Below, piece after piece: positions 23,883 to 34,656 of a stretch of 64,000 bases of DNA. Both the position numbers and the translations under genes were made by a program. Position 1 is the first letter of the stretch; every line of letters begins with the position of its first letter. This DNA comes from Microlunatus endophyticus (lineage in GTDB: Bacteria > Actinomycetota > Actinomycetes > Propionibacteriales > Propionibacteriaceae), in assembly GCF_014646195.1 (NCBI RefSeq), contig NZ_BMMZ01000003.1, positions 124,001-188,000 of the forward strand, given 5' to 3'. A model generated the notes under the pieces. It was not told the DNA's origin and did not search any database. It saw nothing but the letters and a program-made list of their open reading frames with translations.

Positions 23883-25058
23883 TCAGCGTCCGATCCGGCG
23901 GCGTACGCGCCTGGCGGCCCGCCGGCCGAGCGCGACGGCCCGGCCGATCGACGGCGATTTGGCGGAGTCCCGGGTCTGTTGCTGCTGCAGAGATCGGGTG
24001 ACGCGAGCCACCGCGCGGGAGACGGCGGATGCGGTGGTGTCGATGGTGATCGCCGCGGCGTCGCGGTAGAGCCGTTCGTAGCGCCGGGACAGGGCATCGA
24101 AAACAGCTTCGAGTTCGGCGCTCTCTCCGTCGTCGGCCAGTCGTTCGCAGGCGGCCCACACCTCGTCGGCCAACTCCCGCAACGGCTCGGGCACCCCGAG
24201 GTCGTCCCATCCGGTCCGGATCCGATGCAGCTCCGGGCTGATGAAGTCGTCGATCGGGCTCGGTGTGCCGGGATCCAGCGAGGCGTTGAATTCCAGGCCG
24301 AGCCGGTCGCGAATGCCGCCCAGAGCCGTACGCCAGTCGTCGAGCAGGTCGGTGTAGCGCAGAAAGACCCGGGAGCGACCGCGGGTCTGACGCTCGTTGA
24401 TCAGGCTGACATTGATCCAGCCGGCCACCTTGGAGATCGCATAGTCACGAGCCTTGCGCTCATCGTCGGTCGACGCGTAGTAGGTCTGCCGACTGCCCAC
24501 AACCTCGGCTGGATGCCGGAGCATGGTCAGGAAGCTGATCGTCAGCCCGATCGTGTCGGCGGCGCCCGCCCACAGGTCGTCCAGCCAGACTGACCTGGGG
24601 TCCTTGATGACCACTTGCTGATGGCCGCGGACTGCGCTGCGTAGCCAGTTCGTCAACTGCTCCCGGTTGCGTTGACTGTCGGCCTTGGCCATCCGCTCGA
24701 CCGCCTGCGGGTCGGCGTCGAACTCGTAGGTGTGCGCCTTCTCCAGCACCTTTCGCTGGAAGTCGACCACCCAGCGGGTCTCGAAAAAGCCGCGGTTGTT
24801 GCTCCGGTTCGGTTTGACCAGCACCGGCGGAACGTGGATGCCCAACTGGTTCAGCGCTCCGGTGACCGCACTGGTGCCGCTGCGGCCGGGCCCGGTGACC
24901 ATCAACAGGGACTGGTGACGGCCCCGGCGACCGGTCGGATCGCCGGCGTCGCCAACCGGACCGTTGGTCGGTCGAGGTTCCGAGGTCTGCTGATCGGTAT
25001 CGGCAGTCGCCGTCGGTTCCGGCACAGGCAGGGCTCCTTCGAAGTCGCACGCGATCAC
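23883..25058 (-). CDS. P-loop sulfotransferase
   Basis: A 391-residue PAPS-dependent sulfotransferase-like protein. The 5'-phosphosulfate loop is VTGPGRSGTSAVTGAL (about residues 53-68), and MLRHPAEVVGSRQ is the 3'-phosphate-binding motif with its Arg and Ser. VIKDPRSVWL lies between them. The C-terminus is long and basic (repeated Arg), perhaps membrane- or nucleic-acid-associated. Substrates of related actinobacterial enzymes are glycolipids, polysaccharides or secondary metabolites. The start is uncertain: GTG at 25056-25058 is chosen, while a TTG at 25170-25172 would add 38 residues. It follows an acyl-CoA ligase and a ketoacyl synthase on the same strand, which hints at a sulfated lipid product. 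Confidence 0.83.
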   Translation of the reverse strand: MIACDFEGALPVPEPTATADTDQQTSEPRPTNGPVGDAGDPTGRRGRHQSLLMVTGPGRSGTSAVTGALNQLGIHVPPVLVKPNRSNNRGFFETRWVVDFQRKVLEKAHTYEFDADPQAVERMAKADSQRNREQLTNWLRSAVRGHQQVVIKDPRSVWLDDLWAGAADTIGLTISFLTMLRHPAEVVGSRQTYYASTDDERKARDYAISKVAGWINVSLINERQTRGRSRVFLRYTDLLDDWRTALGGIRDRLGLEFNASLDPGTPSPIDDFISPELHRIRTGWDDLGVPEPLRELADEVWAACERLADDGESAELEAVFDALSRRYERLYRDAAAITIDTTASAVSRAVARVTRSLQQQQTRDSAKSPSIGRAVALGRRAARRVRRRIGR

Positions 25059-25172
25059 CCGTCCCGGTTCACGGGCGCAGGACGGCCGCTGATCGGCACT
25101 AATCCTGACACGCGCTTCTGTGAAGGAACTATCAACCCGCCCTTGATACCTGCAGTAAATCCCGAAGCGCAA

Positions 25173-26810
25173 TCAGGGTTTGTGCAACCGGTCGACCTCG
25201 CCGGAATCGGACAACCGGCCACGCATCACGTAGTGCATCTTCTTGCCGGTCGCGGTCCGAGGAAGATCATCGACGAAGCCGTACCGACGCGGCCGTTTGA
25301 AGTCGGCGAGCATCGGGCTGGCCAGGCAGTGTTTGTCGAGTTCGGTGGCCGACACCGTGCCGTCGGTGCGCTGGACATAGGCGACCACCACCTCGCCCCA
25401 TCGCTCGTCGGGCAGCCCGACCACGATCGCATCAGCCACGCCGGGGTGCTCGTTGAGCACCTCCTCGACCTGGACCGGGTGCACATTCTCCCCGCCCGAG
25501 ATGATCATGTCGTCCTTACGTCCGACGATGGTCACGAATTCCGCGGCGTCCCAGGTGCCGAGGTCGCCGGAGTAGAGCCAGCCGTCGCGGAACTTCGCCT
25601 CCTGCTCGTCCGGCTTGTTCACGTACGCATATCCTGACTTCAGCGAGCGCATGATCACCTCGCCGGTGGAACTGCCGTCCTTCGGCGCAAGATCATCCGG
25701 GTCGGCCGGATGATCTTCGTAGACGTTGACGACGCGGACGTCGTCGTCGGTGCAGGCCTGGCCGGCACTGCCGGCGTGGTCGGGCAGGTCAGCCGGTCGG
25801 AGGAAAGTGTTCCAGAATGCCTCGGTGGTGCCATAGCCGTTGAAGATCCGTGGAGTCAGCACCCGCTGGTAGCGCAGACAGGCAGCCCGTTCCAGCGGAG
25901 CACCCATGGTGACGATGCCGGACAGCGTGCCCAGGTCCCGAGGACTCTCCTCCTGGGCGGCGGCCAGCAACGCCAGGTTGGTAGGGGCGCCGACCAGGAA
26001 GGTCAGGCCCTGCTGCTCGACAAGATCGAGAACGACATCGGCGTCGAAGTGCTTCAGGATCACCGATGCGGCACCGACGTAGAAGACCGGCTGCGGGCCG
26101 CCGGAGGATATCCCGCCGCGGTGGAACCACGGCGTCATATTCAGAGTCTTGTCCTGCGGCGCCAGCGGAAAGTGCATGATCACGTCGTGGGCGCTGAGCA
26201 CCTCGGCGGAGTTCGGCAGCGAAACCCCCTTCGGCATACCGGTGGTCCCCGAGGTGTACAGGCGCAGAGTCTCGTCCCAGGCGGCGGTCGGGTGCGGGGT
26301 CCCGATCCCCGGGCCGGCCGGGAGCTCCTCGTAACGCTCGGCGCCGTCGATCCCCGGTTCACCGCCGACGGCCACGAGCGCATTCGGACGATGTGCGGCC
26401 AGTTCCAATGCGCTTGCAGTAGCCTCGGCCAGGCTCGAGTCGTAGATGAACACCTTGGGCAGGCTGTCGTCCAGCACGTGAGCGGTTTCACCGGCGGAGA
26501 AGCGGAAGTTGATCGGCGACGCGACCGCCCCGAGTTGCTCGACGGCCAAGTAGAGCTGGGCGAATTCGGCGGAGTTGAAGAGCTGATAGGTGACGACGTC
26601 GCCGGGGCCGACACCGCGGTCGGCGAGGCCCTGCGCCAGCCGGGCCACAACCTCGCCGAGTTCGGCGTAGGTCCAGCTGGTCCCGGCTGCCGGGTCGATC
26701 AGCGCGGGCCGGTCGCCGAATCGGCCGACATTGCGCCAGAACCCTGCCAGGTAAGTGAAGTTGGCGTCGAATGTGGCGCGGTACGCGCTGTTGTCATAGC
26801 TGTACGACAT
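25173..26810 (-). CDS. Acyl-CoA/fatty-acid--AMP ligase
   Basis: A 545-residue ANL-superfamily adenylating enzyme. The order of motifs is complete: LRLYTSGTTGMPKGVSL (A3 phosphate loop), FNGYGTTEAFWN (A5), LYSGDLGTWD (A7), GRKDDMIISGGENVHPVQ (A8) and the catalytic lysine near the end in PRTATGKKMHYVM (A10). It should activate a carboxylic acid, probably medium or long chain, as acyl-AMP and then acyl-CoA. The ATG at 26808-26810 is preceded by GAGGGG. It lies between the ketoacyl synthase (66-base gap) and the sulfotransferase on the same strand; an operon is likely. Confidence 0.9.
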   Translation of the reverse strand: MSYSYDNSAYRATFDANFTYLAGFWRNVGRFGDRPALIDPAAGTSWTYAELGEVVARLAQGLADRGVGPGDVVTYQLFNSAEFAQLYLAVEQLGAVASPINFRFSAGETAHVLDDSLPKVFIYDSSLAEATASALELAAHRPNALVAVGGEPGIDGAERYEELPAGPGIGTPHPTAAWDETLRLYTSGTTGMPKGVSLPNSAEVLSAHDVIMHFPLAPQDKTLNMTPWFHRGGISSGGPQPVFYVGAASVILKHFDADVVLDLVEQQGLTFLVGAPTNLALLAAAQEESPRDLGTLSGIVTMGAPLERAACLRYQRVLTPRIFNGYGTTEAFWNTFLRPADLPDHAGSAGQACTDDDVRVVNVYEDHPADPDDLAPKDGSSTGEVIMRSLKSGYAYVNKPDEQEAKFRDGWLYSGDLGTWDAAEFVTIVGRKDDMIISGGENVHPVQVEEVLNEHPGVADAIVVGLPDERWGEVVVAYVQRTDGTVSATELDKHCLASPMLADFKRPRRYGFVDDLPRTATGKKMHYVMRGRLSDSGEVDRLHKP

Positions 26811-26876
26811 GTTCCCCTCGATCTTCCTCGACCCCGGTCTCCGGCGACCGGCTCTCGCCGCGAGCGGCGATGTCGG

Positions 26877-28175
26877 TCACTGTACGGCGCTGAACACCGC
26901 CACGCAGTTCTGACCGCCGAATCCGAAGGCATTGGTCGCGGTGATACCGACGGGCATCCGCCGCGCGACGTTGGGCACATAATCCAGGTCGCAGTCCGGG
27001 TCGGCGGTGTCGAGGTTGATCGTCGGAGGCACGATCTGGTCCCGAATCGCCAGTACCGATGCCATCGCGCCAAGAGCCCCGGCAGCGCCGATCAGATGGC
27101 CGACCATCGACTTCGGGCTGCTGATCGCCAGTTTGCCGGCCGCGTCCCCGTACGCCTGGTGCAGGGCGGCGGTCTCGGTACGATCGTTGGCCTTGGTCGA
27201 GGTGCCGTGCGCGGCGACGTAGTCGACCTCGTCCGGCTTGACGCCGGCGTTGCGGAGCGCGACCGAGATCGAGTTGGCGGCGTACGTGCCAGTCGGTTCG
27301 GGTGCACTGACGTGGAACGCGTCGGCGGTCAGCGCACCGCCGGCGACCGCGGCGTACGGCTTGGCGCTCCGGCATGCGGCGTGCTCGGCCGACTCCAGGA
27401 CCGCAACCACCGCGCCCTCGCCGAAGACGAATCCGTCCCGGTCGGCATCGAACGGTCGGGACGCCTTGGCTGGGTCGCCGTCGTACTTACTGAGCGCACC
27501 CATCGCCTGCAGTCCGGCGAACATGGCCGGCGTGATCGCGGCGTCGGTGCCACCACAGACCACGACATCGGCTTCGCCGGACAGGATCAGCCTGCGGGCC
27601 TCGAGGAAGGCGTAGACACCGCTCGCGCACGCCAATGCGCTGGCAGTCACCGGACCGTGCAGGCCGAGATCGATCGCCACCTCGCAGGCCGGCATGTTGG
27701 TCAGCGACGAGGAGACGAAGTACGGGCTGATCCGACCCTGTTCGTCACCGAGCAGTTGCCGGGTCGCGTGCTCGATGGTGTCGAAGCCGGCGACGGCGGC
27801 ATTGATCACGACGCCCACCCTGGTCGCATCGATGCCCTCGGCCAGATCGACGCGGTCGCGCTCGTCCCGCGGGACGTCAGCCTCCGGGGGAATCAGGCCG
27901 GCGTCCAATGCGGCCTCCCGCGCGGCGGCGACCGCCAGGTGGGTGAATCGGGTCGATCGGCGCAGTCGCTTGCCGATCAGCACACTCGACGGGTCGAAAC
28001 CCTTGACCTCGGCGGCGATGTGGACGGCGAAGTCGCTGGAGTCGAACTGGGTGATCTCGGCGACGCCGGACGTGCCCGCAAGCAATGCACGCCAGGTGCT
28101 TTCGCGGTCGTTGCCGACAGGCGTGACCGCCCCGAAACCCGTGATCACAACCTCGTGGGCCAACGCGTTACTCAA
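26877..28175 (-). CDS. Beta-ketoacyl-ACP synthase II (FabF type)
   Basis: A 432-residue condensing enzyme. The Cys-His-His triad is present: Cys in TASALACASGVYAF, His in VAAHGTSTKANDRTE and His in SPKSMVGHLIGAAGA. VITGFGAVTPVGND and TNAFGFGGQNC close the thiolase fold at either end. It extends acyl-ACP chains with malonyl-ACP. The start is TTG at 28173-28175, supported by GGGGAG six bases upstream and by the N-terminus beginning just before the fold; a GTG nine codons earlier is possible. No acyl carrier protein gene is adjacent. It could be the housekeeping enzyme or one dedicated to the ligase/sulfotransferase cluster. Confidence 0.9.
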   Translation of the reverse strand: MSNALAHEVVITGFGAVTPVGNDRESTWRALLAGTSGVAEITQFDSSDFAVHIAAEVKGFDPSSVLIGKRLRRSTRFTHLAVAAAREAALDAGLIPPEADVPRDERDRVDLAEGIDATRVGVVINAAVAGFDTIEHATRQLLGDEQGRISPYFVSSSLTNMPACEVAIDLGLHGPVTASALACASGVYAFLEARRLILSGEADVVVCGGTDAAITPAMFAGLQAMGALSKYDGDPAKASRPFDADRDGFVFGEGAVVAVLESAEHAACRSAKPYAAVAGGALTADAFHVSAPEPTGTYAANSISVALRNAGVKPDEVDYVAAHGTSTKANDRTETAALHQAYGDAAGKLAISSPKSMVGHLIGAAGALGAMASVLAIRDQIVPPTINLDTADPDCDLDYVPNVARRMPVGITATNAFGFGGQNCVAVFSAVQ

Positions 28176-28318
28176 GCCGTGCTCCCCATTCGGACGTCCG
28201 GTGACCCGTCGTCCGCGGGTCCTGGTCGGATTTGGCGTACGACTGGTCGTTAATTCACCGTCAAACATAGAGCGGAGTGCGGCTACACACCAGCGCGGGG
28301 TCGTGAACACCGGATGAT

Positions 28319-28333
28319 TAGCGTGGTGGCATG
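28319..28333 (+). promoter_or_regulatory. Leaderless-type promoter of the macrodomain gene
   Basis: TAGCGT (28319-28324) is followed after six bases by the ATG at 28331, with no ribosome-binding site. Confidence 0.5.
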
Positions 28334-28834
28334 ACCGAGCTGCGATTCATCCAGACCGACATCACCACGGTCAGCGCCGATGCCATCGTCAACGCGGCGA
28401 ACTCGTCGCTGCTGGGCGGCGGCGGCGTCGATGGCGCGATCCATCGCCGCGGCGGGCCGGAGATCCTGGCCGAATGCCGGGAGCTGCGGCGGACCCGCTA
28501 CCCGGACGGTCTGCCCACCGGGCAGGCGGTGGCGACGACCGCCGGACGATTGCCGGCGCGGTGGGTCATCCACACAGTCGGCCCGGTGTACGCGAAGGCC
28601 GAGGATCGATCTGCGCTGTTGGCCTCGGCCTATCGGGAGTCGCTCCGCGTCGCTGACCAGCTCGGCACGAAGACCGTCGCGTTCCCAGCCATCTCGGCCG
28701 GGATCTACGGATGGCCGCTTGATGACGCAGCCCGAATCGGCGTCAGCACTGTGCGTTCCGCCGGAACCGCGGTTGGCGAAGTGATCTTCGTACTCTTCGG
28801 GCAGGATACCTACGACGCATTCACTTCGGCCTGA
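28331..28834 (+). CDS. Macrodomain protein (O-acetyl-ADP-ribose deacetylase-like)
   Basis: A 167-residue single macrodomain. The ADP-ribose-binding motifs are clear: AIVNAANSSLLGGGGVDGAI (catalytic Asn and glycine loop), VIHTVGPVYAK, and FPAISAGIYGWPLDDAARI (diphosphate-binding loop). It is expected to remove acetyl-ADP-ribose or ADP-ribose from proteins or nucleic acids in the cytoplasm, as YmdB does. Size matches stand-alone bacterial members. It is divergent from the fabF-like gene; no sirtuin or ADP-ribosyltransferase is nearby. Confidence 0.92.
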   Translation: MTELRFIQTDITTVSADAIVNAANSSLLGGGGVDGAIHRRGGPEILAECRELRRTRYPDGLPTGQAVATTAGRLPARWVIHTVGPVYAKAEDRSALLASAYRESLRVADQLGTKTVAFPAISAGIYGWPLDDAARIGVSTVRSAGTAVGEVIFVLFGQDTYDAFTSA

Positions 28835-28933
28835 TCGCGGGCGCGGGCGATCAACTCCGCGAGGTCTTGCCCGCCAGGCGCACTGGCGCCCGCAGCTGAC
28901 CGCGTGACCCGGGACCTCTGCCTCCCTCGCGAC

Positions 28934-30556
28934 TCAGGTGAGGAGTGGTCCGGCGCGGTGGCGGATGTTCAGGATCGGTTTCTGCTCCGGATCGATGATC
29001 TTCGGCGGCCGCCACCACACCCTGCCAGCCTGGTACTCAGCCGACCAGCCATGCCGAGCAAACCGGGCATGATGAAACGGGCACAACAACGCCAGATTCA
29101 CCAGATCCGTCTTGCCGCCCTTGGCCCAATCCACAATGTGATGACGCTGACACCACTTCGGCGACTTGTCACAGCCCGGGAACGTGCACCCACCATCCCG
29201 AGCGGCCAGAGCAAGAGTCTGCGCATACGACGCCAGCCGGCGGGTCCGACCCAGGGAGAGAACTTCCCGGGTCTGCTTGTGAAACACCGTGCGGACGATC
29301 TCGGCCTCATCCGCCAGACCGCGCACCACATCCATCGGCAAGCGGTCGCCGGTCTCGGTCACACCCGCACCCGTACCCGTACCCGTACCCGCAACGAACT
29401 CGTCCTCCTCGGCGAGCAGGATCAACGTCGCCGGCGTCCCACCATGAGCTGGTAACTCCCCCGCCCGAAGGCTGCGATCCATCACCGTCTCGAGCGCATC
29501 GTGCATACGTTGGCCGCGGTCCCGACAGTCCTGCTCGACCAGATGCCCAGACTCATTAGTGACCGGTTGAGGCTTGGACAACGGATCCAACACCGCCAAC
29601 ACTTTCGCCCCGGCTTCAGCGGTCAGCCGACCCTCGACCCGATACATGCCCTTATGCATGCCCCGGTCGATCGGACGGACCTCCAACCCCCGCACCGCAT
29701 CCTGCGCCGGACGGTCATCCACCATCCCGTCCGGACACAACCAGGCCGCCACCCGATCCAACACCTGCATCAACTGCCGGCCACCAAACACCCGCGCCTG
29801 AGCCGCCAACAGTCCTTCGGCCTCAACCAAGGTCTCAGCAGTGACGTTGTTACCGTCGACCGGGAGCAGCTTCTCCCACTCCACCAGGGATTTGGTCACC
29901 AACCACACCCGGTCCGCAGAAATCTCCCCCGACCCGATCGCCTCGGCCAACACCGGAAACCTTGCCGGCACCCGCTGACCATCCGTGCCGACCGTCGGGG
30001 CGAACAGACCGGCCGCCTGCACCCGGGCCCGCGCCTGACCCACCGGCACCCCCACCAGAGCGGCCAGAAACGCCTGCGGACTGGCGAACAAACCGAGCGG
30101 CCCATCCACCCGACACCCGGCCGCTTCCATCAAATTCAGCAACACCTGATCCGGAACCTGCAACCGATTCCTGGACCGCTCCAACTGCTGCACCCAGCGG
30201 ATCAACAAGTCCCCGTCGGCCAAGCCGAGCCCCGGATCGCCAGCCAACGACGCCAGATCATCCAGATCCGCCGACAACCGGCCCACCGCGCCAGCAAACC
30301 GATCCACCACCGACACCGGAGACACAGACGCCCCGCCACAGCCCGGACCCGAATCGGAGCGAGGACCGGAATCGGGAACCGGGTCGTAATCGGGGTCAGA
30401 CTCGAACCAGCCGCCAAGATCTTCATCGTCAACGTCCACCGGCCAGGGATCCTCAGGATCCGGGACCGTCGGCTCCAACTCCTCCGGCTCCCTCGCGAAC
30501 AGGGCATCCAGCTCACCCGGAAGCCACTCCGGCCCCGACAACGACTGATACCCCAT
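28934..30556 (-). CDS. 13E12-repeat-type protein: DUF222 plus HNH endonuclease domain
   Basis: A 540-residue protein. The long DUF222 region covers most of the length and contains EKLLPVDGNNVTAETLVEAE. The C-terminal HNH nuclease motif reads GCTFPGCDKSPKWCQRHHIV, then NLALLCPFHHARFAR. Such proteins occur in many copies in actinobacterial genomes (13E12 family); their role is unknown and mobility has been proposed. An acidic linker near the N-terminus (DVDDEDLGGWFESDPDYDPV) and a Gly-Thr repeat from a 6-bp microsatellite (29365-29392) are low-complexity stretches. The ATG at 30554-30556 is eight bases from a good promoter (TTGCAT, 17-base spacer, TAGAAT), so translation is probably leaderless. 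Confidence 0.87.
   Translation of the reverse strand: MGYQSLSGPEWLPGELDALFAREPEELEPTVPDPEDPWPVDVDDEDLGGWFESDPDYDPVPDSGPRSDSGPGCGGASVSPVSVVDRFAGAVGRLSADLDDLASLAGDPGLGLADGDLLIRWVQQLERSRNRLQVPDQVLLNLMEAAGCRVDGPLGLFASPQAFLAALVGVPVGQARARVQAAGLFAPTVGTDGQRVPARFPVLAEAIGSGEISADRVWLVTKSLVEWEKLLPVDGNNVTAETLVEAEGLLAAQARVFGGRQLMQVLDRVAAWLCPDGMVDDRPAQDAVRGLEVRPIDRGMHKGMYRVEGRLTAEAGAKVLAVLDPLSKPQPVTNESGHLVEQDCRDRGQRMHDALETVMDRSLRAGELPAHGGTPATLILLAEEDEFVAGTGTGTGAGVTETGDRLPMDVVRGLADEAEIVRTVFHKQTREVLSLGRTRRLASYAQTLALAARDGGCTFPGCDKSPKWCQRHHIVDWAKGGKTDLVNLALLCPFHHARFARHGWSAEYQAGRVWWRPPKIIDPEQKPILNIRHRAGPLLT
29365..29392. repeat. 6-bp microsatellite in the HNH gene
   Basis: CCCGTA is repeated three times perfectly, flanked by CCCGCA and CCCGCA variants, encoding alternating Gly-Thr on the minus strand. 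It keeps the reading frame. Confidence 0.85.
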
Positions 30557-30854
30557 AACGACAGATTCTATTCGATCCCCCGTACGAATGCAACACCCGA
30601 AATCTCCGGAATCCCTTACATACAAGAGAAAATCGGCAACCCCGGGCATGACCGACAGGTGTCCCCCCGCGACGCTACAACAAGCCTCCGACAGTTCCGG
30701 TAAGGCGCAGTCGAAGCCTGCCTGGATCGGGTCCCCGGAGCCGGATCGCTCGTCAGGATGGATGCGGGGCGCGCAGGGAGACCGACCACCCAGGAGTTGT
30801 CCATGGAGACGGTCGCCTCAACCGAGGGCACGACGATCGCTTGTGAACCGCTGA
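30557..30854. other. Intergenic region without a recognised gene
   Basis: The 298 bases between the HNH gene start and the end of the aminoketobutyrate ligase gene hold the HNH promoter (30565-30593). Short open frames on both strands resemble no family I know and have no convincing ribosome-binding site. No strong hairpin is seen. Confidence 0.6.
30565..30593 (-). promoter_or_regulatory. Sigma-70-type promoter of the HNH gene
   Basis: On the minus strand, TTGCAT (30593-30588) and TAGAAT (30570-30565) are separated by exactly 17 bases. The ATG follows the -10 box by eight bases, which fits a leaderless message. Confidence 0.7.
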
Positions 30855-32030
<1,176 letters not shown>

Positions 32031-33059
32031 CTACTTCTCCCAACTCATGATCACTTTGCCACCGTGCCCGGACCGCGCTGTCGCGAACGCCTTCTCGAAT
32101 TCCGTGTGGTCGAAGCGATCGGTGATCACTCCGGAGATGTCCAGCCCGCTCTGCAACAGGACCGACATCGCGTACCAGGTCTCGAACATCTCCCGGCCGT
32201 AGATGCCCTTGATCGTGAGCATGTTCAACACCACCGTCGCGACGTCGATGTTGATCTCTCCGGACGGCAGGCCGAGCACGGCGATGCGGCCGCCGTGGGT
32301 CATCGAGCCGATCATGTCCCGCAGCGCGACCGGGCTGCCCGACATCTCCAGCCCGACGTCGAATCCCTCCAACATGCCGAGCTCGGCGTACGCGTCCTGC
32401 GGTTTGTGCTGTCGGGCGTCCAGCGCGACGCTCACACCGAGCCGGCTGGCCAGCTCCAGCCGCGGCTCGCTCAGATCGCTGATCGCCACGTTCCGCGCGC
32501 CCGCGTGCCGGGAGACCATCGCCGCCAGGATCCCGATCGGTCCGGCGCCGGTCACCAGCACGTCCTCCCCCAGCATCGGAAAGGTCAGCGCCGTGTGCAC
32601 GGCGTTGCCGAAGGGATCGAAGATCGCCGCGACGTCGAAGCCGATCGGATTGGTGTGCACCCAGACGTTGGACGACGGGATCGCGATGTATTCGGCGAAG
32701 GCGCCGTCCAACTGGACCCCGATACCGCGGGTGTTGATGCACAGATGCCGGCGGCCGGCTCGGCAGTTGCGGCAACGGCCGCAGACCAGGTGACCCTCGC
32801 CGCTGACCACGTCTCCGACGGCGACGTCGGTGACCGACTGGCCGACCTGGACCACGACACCGGAGAACTCGTGGCCGACGATCAGCGGCGCGGTCACATG
32901 GCCGGCGGCCCAGTCGTCCCAGCCCTCGATATGCAGATCCGTCCCGCAGATCCCCGTCTGCTTGACCTCGATCAGGACGTCGGTGGGCCCCACGGTCGGC
33001 TCTGGCACGTCAGCCAGCTCGAGTCCGGGTCCGGCTGTCGTTTTCACCAGCGCTTTCAC
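32031..33059 (-). CDS. tdh: L-threonine 3-dehydrogenase
   Basis: A 342-residue zinc-dependent medium-chain dehydrogenase oxidising threonine to 2-amino-3-ketobutyrate with NAD. Catalytic-zinc residues are in [14 protein letters not shown] and GHEFSG, structural-zinc cysteines in [15 protein letters not shown], and the NAD loop is [10 protein letters not shown]. The WD pair after the first cysteine motif is typical of threonine dehydrogenases rather than general alcohol dehydrogenases, and kbl directly follows. The GTG at 33057-33059 is seven bases from TAGGTT (33067-33072), so it is probably leaderless. Divergent from serine dehydratase, forming a threonine/serine breakdown locus. Confidence 0.94.
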   Translation of the reverse strand: MKALVKTTAGPGLELADVPEPTVGPTDVLIEVKQTGICGTDLHIEGWDDWAAGHVTAPLIVGHEFSGVVVQVGQSVTDVAVGDVVSGEGHLVCGRCRNCRAGRRHLCINTRGIGVQLDGAFAEYIAIPSSNVWVHTNPIGFDVAAIFDPFGNAVHTALTFPMLGEDVLVTGAGPIGILAAMVSRHAGARNVAISDLSEPRLELASRLGVSVALDARQHKPQDAYAELGMLEGFDVGLEMSGSPVALRDMIGSMTHGGRIAVLGLPSGEINIDVATVVLNMLTIKGIYGREMFETWYAMSVLLQSGLDISGVITDRFDHTEFEKAFATARSGHGGKVIMSWEK

Positions 33060-33066
33060 ACCGCTG

Positions 33067-33072
33067 AACCTA
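33067..33072 (-). promoter_or_regulatory. -10 box of the tdh-kbl operon
   Basis: TAGGTT on the minus strand lies seven bases before the tdh GTG, matching the leaderless pattern seen at other genes here. No clear -35 element is seen. Confidence 0.5.
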
Positions 33073-33100
33073 TTCCATCGCCCGATCGCGGCCTGGAGGG

Positions 33101-33137
33101 GGAAAACAAAGCGGTGCCGGCTCATACCCGGCACCGC
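33101..33137 (-). terminator. Intrinsic terminator on the minus strand upstream of tdh
   Basis: A perfect 10-bp hairpin (arms GCGGTGCCGG / CCGGCACCGC, 7-base loop, 33111-33137) is followed on the minus strand by TTTGTTTTCC (33110-33101). That is the classic shape of a Rho-independent terminator. It lies upstream of the proposed tdh promoter and between divergent genes. It would therefore stop antisense transcription from the serine dehydratase side, or attenuate a longer tdh leader. Confidence 0.75.
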
Positions 33138-33273
33138 GCCACGCACCCGCCGTCGTTGGAGAGGACGCTTGGAACCAAGTCTTGGCAGAGCTCGGCCGCT
33201 CCCGGGGTAGCGACACGCGGGGGTGGTGCGATGCGGATACTGGGAGCATGGAGATCGGAACCGTGACCACGTC

Positions 33274-34656
33274 GTGAGCATCAGTGTCTTCGATCTGTTG
33301 AGTATCGGCATCGGCCCGTCCAGTTCCCATACCGTCGGCCCGATGCGCGCCGCCGGACGGTTCGCGACTGAGCTTGCCGACTCCGGCGCCCTGGCGCGCG
33401 TTGGCCGGGTGCGGGCCGAATTGTACGGGTCCCTGGGTGCCACCGGCCATGGTCACGGCAGCGAGAACGCCGTGCTCTGGGGACTGGAGGGCGAGGATCC
33501 GGAGAAGGTCGACACCGACACCGGGCCGAAACGTGCGCAGGAGATGCGCGACACCAGGACGATCTGTCTTGCCGGCCGGCACGAGATCGACTTCGCCCCG
33601 GACGAGGATCTGGTCCTGCATCGCCGCAAGTCGCTGCCTTTCCACCCGAACGGCATGATCTTCACCGCGTGGGACGCGAGCGGCCTGGTGCTCGCCGAAC
33701 GCACCTATTACTCGATCGGTGGCGGCTTCGTCCTGAACGACGACGGATCCGGCCGGCCGACCCTGCAGCCGGATCCGACCGCGGTCCCCTATCCGTTCCG
33801 GACCGGTGACGAACTGCTGGCCATCTGCCACACAGGAGACCTGTCGATCTCCGACGTCGCGCTCGCCAACGAGGTGGCGCGGCGGCCGGAGCCCGAGGTC
33901 CGGGACGGGTTGCTGCGGATCTGGCAGACGATGGCCGATTGCGTCGCGCACGGCTGCACCACGCCCGGCACGCTGCCGGGTGGGCTGAAGGTACGCCGCC
34001 GGGCCAGCGAGTTGCACCAGCAGCTGGCCGGCTCTCCGGCACCCTCACAGGACGCAGACCCGCTGGCCGCAATGGACTGGGTCTCGCTGTGGGCCCTGGC
34101 CGTCAACGAGGAGAATGCCGCCGGCGGCCGGGTGGTCACCGCCCCGACGAACGGTGCGGCGGGCATCATCCCGGCCGTGCTGCACTACGCCGTACGCTTC
34201 GTGCCCGGTGTCGGCGACGACGAGATCATCCGCTTCCTGCTGACCGCCGGCGCGATCGGGGCCATCTACCAGCAGACCGGCTCGATCTCCGGCGCCCAGG
34301 TCGGCTGCCAGGGCGAGGTCGGCACCGCCTGTTCGATGGCCGCCGGAGCCTTGACCGAGTTGCTCGGCGGCACCGTCGACCAGGTCGAGAACGCCGCCGA
34401 GATCGGCATGGAACACCACCTCGGACTGACCTGCGATCCGGTCGGCGGACTGGTCCAGATCCCTTGTATCGAACGAAATGCGGTCGGCTCGGTGAAAGCG
34501 ATCACCGCTGCCCGGCTGGCCCTGCGCGGCGACGGCCGGCACACCGTCAGCCTGGACAAGGTGATCAAGACCATGATGGAGACCGGCCGGGACATGAAGA
34601 TCAAGTACAAGGAGACCGCCCGCGGCGGCCTCGCCGTCAACATCGTGGAGTGTTAG
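33274..34656 (+). CDS. sdaA: L-serine ammonia-lyase, single-chain iron-sulfur type
   Basis: A 460-residue enzyme converting serine to pyruvate and ammonia. It combines the beta domain (start [20 protein letters not shown]) and alpha domain in one chain, as in Escherichia coli SdaA. Cysteines for the 4Fe-4S cluster are in [20 protein letters not shown] and [10 protein letters not shown]. The GTG at 33274 gives the canonical N-terminus; no ribosome-binding site is seen. Divergent from tdh-kbl, so threonine-derived glycine and serine can drain to pyruvate. Strong identification. Confidence 0.95.
   Translation: MSISVFDLLSIGIGPSSSHTVGPMRAAGRFATELADSGALARVGRVRAELYGSLGATGHGHGSENAVLWGLEGEDPEKVDTDTGPKRAQEMRDTRTICLAGRHEIDFAPDEDLVLHRRKSLPFHPNGMIFTAWDASGLVLAERTYYSIGGGFVLNDDGSGRPTLQPDPTAVPYPFRTGDELLAICHTGDLSISDVALANEVARRPEPEVRDGLLRIWQTMADCVAHGCTTPGTLPGGLKVRRRASELHQQLAGSPAPSQDADPLAAMDWVSLWALAVNEENAAGGRVVTAPTNGAAGIIPAVLHYAVRFVPGVGDDEIIRFLLTAGAIGAIYQQTGSISGAQVGCQGEVGTACSMAAGALTELLGGTVDQVENAAEIGMEHHLGLTCDPVGGLVQIPCIERNAVGSVKAITAARLALRGDGRHTVSLDKVIKTMMETGRDMKIKYKETARGGLAVNIVEC

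Noticed and set aside
25710-28253. An 847-codon open frame on the plus strand opposite the acyl ligase and fabF genes
   Set aside because: It is a mirror frame without motifs; both opposite-strand genes are strongly supported.
33138-33273. A T-box or glycine riboswitch between tdh and sdaA
   Set aside because: The leader has GGAGAG-like and ACCGC-like fragments, but neither the T-box sequence nor the glycine-riboswitch core is present.
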